Assembly (NCBI RefSeq): GCF_028369295.1
Contig: NZ_JAQMYP010000039.1
Location: 1-64,000, forward strand
Direction of reading: 5' to 3'
Length of the DNA stretch: 64,000 nucleotides
From: Streptomyces sp. HD
Lineage (GTDB): Bacteria > Actinomycetota > Actinomycetes > Streptomycetales > Streptomycetaceae
Shown: positions 60,751 through 64,000 of the stretch, in pieces
Numbering within the stretch: position 1 is the first letter of the stretch
Layout of the letters: every line of letters starts with the position of its first letter
Made by a program: the position numbers and the translations under genes
The notes under the pieces: generated by a model
What the model saw: the letters and a program-made list of their open reading frames with translations, nothing else
Database searches by the model: none
What the model was told of the DNA's origin: nothing

Positions 60751-61083
60751 TCACCAGGAAACAACAACCTTTGCGATGTATACGCCATCCTCTTCGGATG
60801 CCGTGACGTCAGCCCAGGCGCCCACACGCAGCGGGCTCACCCAGTACGCTTTGGAGTGGTCGACTTTAACGACCTTGCCGTTCGTTGCCACGTCTATGTT
60901 CCCGCCGTCGTTGACGGCAGTGATCTTGCCCTGGAAGTGCACGATCGAATTGCCATCCGCGTTGATCCTCGCGGGGCGCTCTGGAGAACTCGCCTGGGCG
61001 GGCGCGGACGCCGCAATACCGAGGGCTCCGACCAGCGCGGTGATGGCCACCATCGGAGTGACGAGGTTCTTGATCTTGGACAT
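60751..61083 (-). CDS. Small secreted protein of unknown function (paralogue B)
   Basis: A 110-residue exported protein. The start is taken at ATG 61083 (MSKIKNLVTP), giving a normal signal peptide (hydrophobic VAITALVGALGIAASA, cleavage near AQAS); the longer frame start would put 15 residues before it. The mature part (FQGKITAVNDGGNIDVATNG, then AYWVSPLRVGAWADVTA and EEDGVYIAKVVV) parallels paralogue A at 60191. The two probably arose by tandem duplication. Function unknown. Confidence 0.78.
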   Translation of the reverse strand: MSKIKNLVTPMVAITALVGALGIAASAPAQASSPERPARINADGNSIVHFQGKITAVNDGGNIDVATNGKVVKVDHSKAYWVSPLRVGAWADVTASEEDGVYIAKVVVSW

Positions 61084-61320
61084 GATTCTCCCTTGATTCC
61101 ATCGAGCAGGACATCCCTGGAATTGCACACCGTAGAACTCCAGGACATGTGGCCCCGGATTCGGCTGCGAGAATAGAGTAAGGACAATTCCAGTTGCGCG
61201 GAGACGCCCTTACGCAGTCCTTTCAGCGAATCTGGACGCCGCTGCTCATCCACTGCTCATCCGCTCCCCGGAGGATCGAGGAGTCCCCACCCCTCGATGA
61301 GCATCGGAAGGAGCGGAGCC

Positions 61321-62199
61321 ATGTCCCCTGTCATCCCCGGCTTCGATCATCACCGCGTCCCCGTCGCCGACGGTGTGTCGCTGCACACGGCCGTCGGCGG
61401 CTCCGGCACGCCCGTCGTGCTGCTGCACGGCTTTCCGCAGACCCATCTGATGTGGCGCCATGTGGCCGTCGATCTCGCGGCCGACCACACGGTGATCTGC
61501 CCGGACCTGCGCGGCTACGGCGCCAGTGACAAGCCGGCGGAGACCGACGGCAGCGTGTACGCCAAGCGGACCATGGCCGCGGACATAGTGGCCCTGGGCC
61601 GCGCGCTCGGTCATGAGCGCTTCGCCCTGGCCGGGCACGACCGCGGGGCGCTGGTGGCCTTCCGTGCCGCGCTCGACCGTCCCGACACGGTGACCCATCT
61701 GGCGTGTCTCGACATCCTGCCGACCCTGGACATGTGGGACGTGATGCACGGCGTCACGGCTGCCGTCGGCTTCCATCTCTATCTGATGGCGCAGCCGCCC
61801 GGCCTCCCCGAACGCATGATCGGCGCCGCACCGGATGCCTTCTTCGGCCACTTCCTCGACGTCTGGACCGCCGACCGGCGGGCCGTCCCGGACGAGGTCC
61901 GCGCCGCCTACCTGGCAGCCTGCCGGGAGGCGGTGCCCTCGATCGTCGCCGACTACCGGGCCTCCGCCGGCATCGACATCGAGCACGACCGGGCCGACCG
62001 GGCGGCGGGAAACACACTGCGGATGCCGGTCGGCGTGCTCCAGCAGGACTGGGGCGCGGCCCTGGGCTTCGACGCCGCCGCGCTGTGGCGCGCCTGGGCA
62101 CCCGGCGTACGGCACACCACGGTCGGCTGCGGCCACTTCATGGCCGAGGAGGCGCCCGCCGATATCGCCAAGGCACTGCGGGAGCTGCTCGCCCGCTGA
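61321..62199 (+). CDS. Alpha/beta hydrolase, haloacetate-dehalogenase-like
   Basis: A 292-residue alpha/beta hydrolase. Marks are the HGFPQTHLMWR oxyanion region, RGYGASDKP, the nucleophile Asp107 in AGHDRGA, and the His of GCGHFMAEE near the end. An Asp nucleophile (not Ser) and these motifs are typical of (fluoro/halo)acetate dehalogenases and related epoxide hydrolases. The start is ATG 61321 with GGAAGGAGCGG upstream, rather than ATG 61297. It is convergent with the TauD gene. Cytoplasmic; the real substrate is unknown. Confidence 0.87.
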   Translation: MSPVIPGFDHHRVPVADGVSLHTAVGGSGTPVVLLHGFPQTHLMWRHVAVDLAADHTVICPDLRGYGASDKPAETDGSVYAKRTMAADIVALGRALGHERFALAGHDRGALVAFRAALDRPDTVTHLACLDILPTLDMWDVMHGVTAAVGFHLYLMAQPPGLPERMIGAAPDAFFGHFLDVWTADRRAVPDEVRAAYLAACREAVPSIVADYRASAGIDIEHDRADRAAGNTLRMPVGVLQQDWGAALGFDAAALWRAWAPGVRHTTVGCGHFMAEEAPADIAKALRELLAR

Positions 62200-62250
62200 A
62201 CCAAGCCGCAGCCCTCCCGCCGTGCACCGCACGTCACGCACCGTCGTCGG

Positions 62251-63225
62251 CTACCAACGCCCCGGCTCGGTCCCGACGATCGGCTCCGACGGCTTCCCGT
62301 CCACCCCGACCGGCGCCTCACCGGCGAGCATCACGCGGTGCATGATCCGGGGGAAGTCGAGGTGGGCGTTGTCGCTGGGGGCGAGGTGGATGGTGGACCG
62401 GTTGTCCCAGAAGGCGACGCTGCCGGGCTCCCAGCGGAATCGGACCGTGTACTCCGGCCGCACCGCCTGCTCCAGCAGCATGTCGAGGATCGCCCGGCTC
62501 TCGGTCCGCGAGAGGTCGGCGATCTGCTCGACGTAGTAGCCGTTGACGTAGAGCACCCGCTCCCCCGTCTCCGGATGGACCCGCACCAGCGGATGCAGCG
62601 AGGCGACCTGATGGTCCAGCAGATGACGGACGTACGTGTCGTCACCGGGCCGTGGCTGGTAGCCGACGCCGAGACGGTGCTCGGCGCGCAGGCCGGCCAC
62701 GAACTCCCGCAGCGGGGCGGAGAGTCCGGCGTACGCCGCCGCCAGGTTCGACCAGGTGGTGTCGCCGCCGTACGGCGGTACGGTCTCGGCGCGCAGGATC
62801 GTCGCGGCGGGCGGGTCGATCCGGGCGCCGTGGTCGCAGTGCCAGCCGCGCAGCAGGGTGTGGCGGCGGCGCCGTAGCCACTCGTCGTGCTCCATGCCGA
62901 ACTTCCCGCCCAGCTCCAGCCGGTCGGCGGTCGTCTCGATCTCGGGGTGGTCCGGCGGGGAGGCGCTCCCCCGCTTGCGCAGGACGACCGGCTGGCCGAA
63001 CCGGCGCGCGAACGCCACATGCCCGGCGTGGTCCAGCCGCTGCCCACGGAAGAACACGACCTTCCAGCGAAGCACCGCCGCCCGGACGGCGGCGACCACG
63101 GCGTCGTCCAGCCGGCCGGCCAGGTCGACGCCCGTGATCTCCGCCCCGATGTGCCCGGAGACCGGTTTCACCTCGATCCCCGCGACCTGCTCCGTCCCGC
63201 CCGCGGTGGCCCTGTCCGTCGTCAT
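62251..63225 (-). CDS. TauD/TfdA-family Fe(II)/2-oxoglutarate dioxygenase
   Basis: A 324-residue enzyme with the facial triad start HxD at His129-Asp131 (GWHCDHG), the distal His in FWDNRSTIHLAPSD, and the 2-oxoglutarate-binding Arg in RIMHRVML. The start at ATG 63225 follows GACGGAG; an earlier ATG at 63249 lacks a site. TauD-type enzymes hydroxylate sulfonates, carboxylates or amino acids. It is separated from the biosynthetic locus by several unrelated genes, so a link is not assumed. Confidence 0.9.
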   Translation of the reverse strand: MTTDRATAGGTEQVAGIEVKPVSGHIGAEITGVDLAGRLDDAVVAAVRAAVLRWKVVFFRGQRLDHAGHVAFARRFGQPVVLRKRGSASPPDHPEIETTADRLELGGKFGMEHDEWLRRRRHTLLRGWHCDHGARIDPPAATILRAETVPPYGGDTTWSNLAAAYAGLSAPLREFVAGLRAEHRLGVGYQPRPGDDTYVRHLLDHQVASLHPLVRVHPETGERVLYVNGYYVEQIADLSRTESRAILDMLLEQAVRPEYTVRFRWEPGSVAFWDNRSTIHLAPSDNAHLDFPRIMHRVMLAGEAPVGVDGKPSEPIVGTEPGRW

Positions 63226-63532
63226 GCGCACTCCGTCGATCGTCCGCACCGGCTCCGGTCGAACCGGCTCCAGGAAGATCGTGACAGCGTTCGAAGAGCG
63301 TGGCGACAGCGCCTCGGCGCACGCGCACCCGGGCGCACGCGCGGCGCCGGCCCCCGGGCACCCGCGGCCCTCGACTCAGGCACACCCCACGGCCACCGAC
63401 TCACACGCACCCAACCGCCACCGACTCACGCGCGCCCCACGGCCGCCACCTCGCCCTCGCCCTCACCCTCACCCTCACCCGGCGCGGCGTGACCGCGTCA
63501 CCGCCATAAACCCCCCGCCCCGCCCACCACAG
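63226..63532. other. Intergenic stretch with C-rich hexamer repeats
   Basis: A gap of 307 bases between the TauD gene and the kinase-like gene, both on the minus strand. It contains GACTCAC/CCGCCACC repeats near 63370-63430 and a run of GCCCTC/ACCCTC hexamers (63453-63480). No supported gene or hairpin was found. Confidence 0.5.
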
Positions 63533-64000
63533 TCAGCGCACCGCCACGCCCGCAGCCGTCATCACCCCGTCCGTCAACTCCCTCACCGAGCGACCATCCG
63601 TACCGACCCGAGCCAGGCCGTATGCGTCCACCGCCTCCACCATCAGCGACTGGAAGCGCCCGGCACGGGCCAGGAACTTGTCCACCAAGTACCGCTCCGG
63701 ATCCGGCAGTTCGTCGTATCCGGCCGACGCGCGCATGCGCTCACGCAGCACCGCCTCGTCCGCCGTGAGCCATACGGCCCGGGTGCACGGGTCGGCCGTC
63801 AGCCCGGCCACGCGGGCGGGCCACAGTGCGGAGCCCTCCAGGACCAGGCCGGGTGCGTCTCCGGTCGCCCGGTCGGCGACCAGTTCCTCGATGCGCGGCC
63901 ACAGGCGGGCGTAGTGGTCGAGCACGGACCGGATCAGTTCGTCGACGTCGAACGTCGCGTAGTGCTCGGCGACATGCGGGGGCGGCTCCCACTCCGCCGT
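63533..64000 (-). CDS. P-loop kinase-like protein (3' part only)
   Basis: An open frame running past the right edge of the window; 156 codons including the stop are visible. The visible part has a beta strand and acidic motif LVLEGSALWPARVA, then AVWLTADEAVLRERM and ERYLVDKFLARAGRF, like the lid and C-terminal parts of small-molecule kinases (2-phosphoglycerate-kinase-like or shikimate-kinase-like). The Walker A loop would be upstream, outside the window. The function is not assigned. Confidence 0.6.
   Translation of the reverse strand, partial: TAEWEPPPHVAEHYATFDVDELIRSVLDHYARLWPRIEELVADRATGDAPGLVLEGSALWPARVAGLTADPCTRAVWLTADEAVLRERMRASAGYDELPDPERYLVDKFLARAGRFQSLMVEAVDAYGLARVGTDGRSVRELTDGVMTAAGVAVR

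Noticed and set aside
63453..63480. GCCCTC/ACCCTC hexamers as a functional regulatory array
   Set aside because: Simple C-rich repeats in non-coding DNA with no dyad symmetry or nearby start; noted only as sequence content.

Overview
The window is high-GC actinobacterial DNA and reads as Streptomyces: GTG/ATG starts, extensive four-base ATGA overlaps, a conservon operon (CvnA-B-C-D plus paired P450s), SARP and PucR regulators, and one very large PKS/NRPS locus. No rRNA, tRNA, CRISPR array or intact insertion sequence was seen.

Region 1 (1-4115) is a conservon: the 3' end of a CvnA-type sensor kinase, roadblock protein, DUF742 protein, small GTPase, then a degenerate CYP157-like P450 and a normal CYP154-like P450. 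Region 2 (4300-18130) is mostly housekeeping or accessory: PucR-family regulator, YciO/Sua5-like protein, dienelactone hydrolase, two MFS exporters, a coiled-coil protein, universal stress protein, ArsB/NhaD-like permease, an arginase-family gene apparently frameshifted by a 5-bp repeat, an MHYT sensor, a metallophosphoesterase and an LLM flavin oxidoreductase.

Region 3 (about 18073-60102) is a lipopeptide-type biosynthetic gene cluster and is the main interest. A single 4167-residue protein has the order FAAL-ACP-KS-AT-KR-ACP-C-A-PCP-C followed by a C-terminal Rossmann domain. That last domain resembles cyanobacterial acyl-ACP reductase and keeps its Cys, so I infer reductive (aldehyde) release. 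A SARP regulator and an XRE/TPR regulator lie next to it. From a divergent promoter region (43593-43857) two operons run outward. The leftward one encodes a hotdog thioesterase, berberine-bridge-type FAD oxidase, Baeyer-Villiger-type monooxygenase, esterase, aldehyde dehydrogenase, PanD and AsnB. The rightward one encodes a nearly complete dedicated type II fatty acid/polyketide set: AcpS, FabD, FabG, ACP, FabZ, a GcvT-like protein, a fused KS-CLF, a 52-residue peptide, a second AcpS-like protein, an SDR, an MFS exporter, an anti-sigma-type ATPase and an MMPL exporter. It ends at a 14-bp hairpin. An acyl-CoA/acyl-AMP ligase and a winged-helix regulator face it, and a DeoR-family regulator follows. 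The simplest model is that the type II system builds a special acyl chain, the FAAL loads it, the megasynthase adds one ketide and one amino acid and releases an aldehyde, and the leftward enzymes tailor it.

Region 4 (60190-64000) holds a pair of paralogous small secreted proteins, a haloacetate-dehalogenase-like hydrolase, a TauD-family dioxygenase and the 3' part of a kinase-like gene cut by the window edge.

Functions are from motif reading only. Domain boundaries in the megasynthase are accurate to perhaps 20-30 residues.
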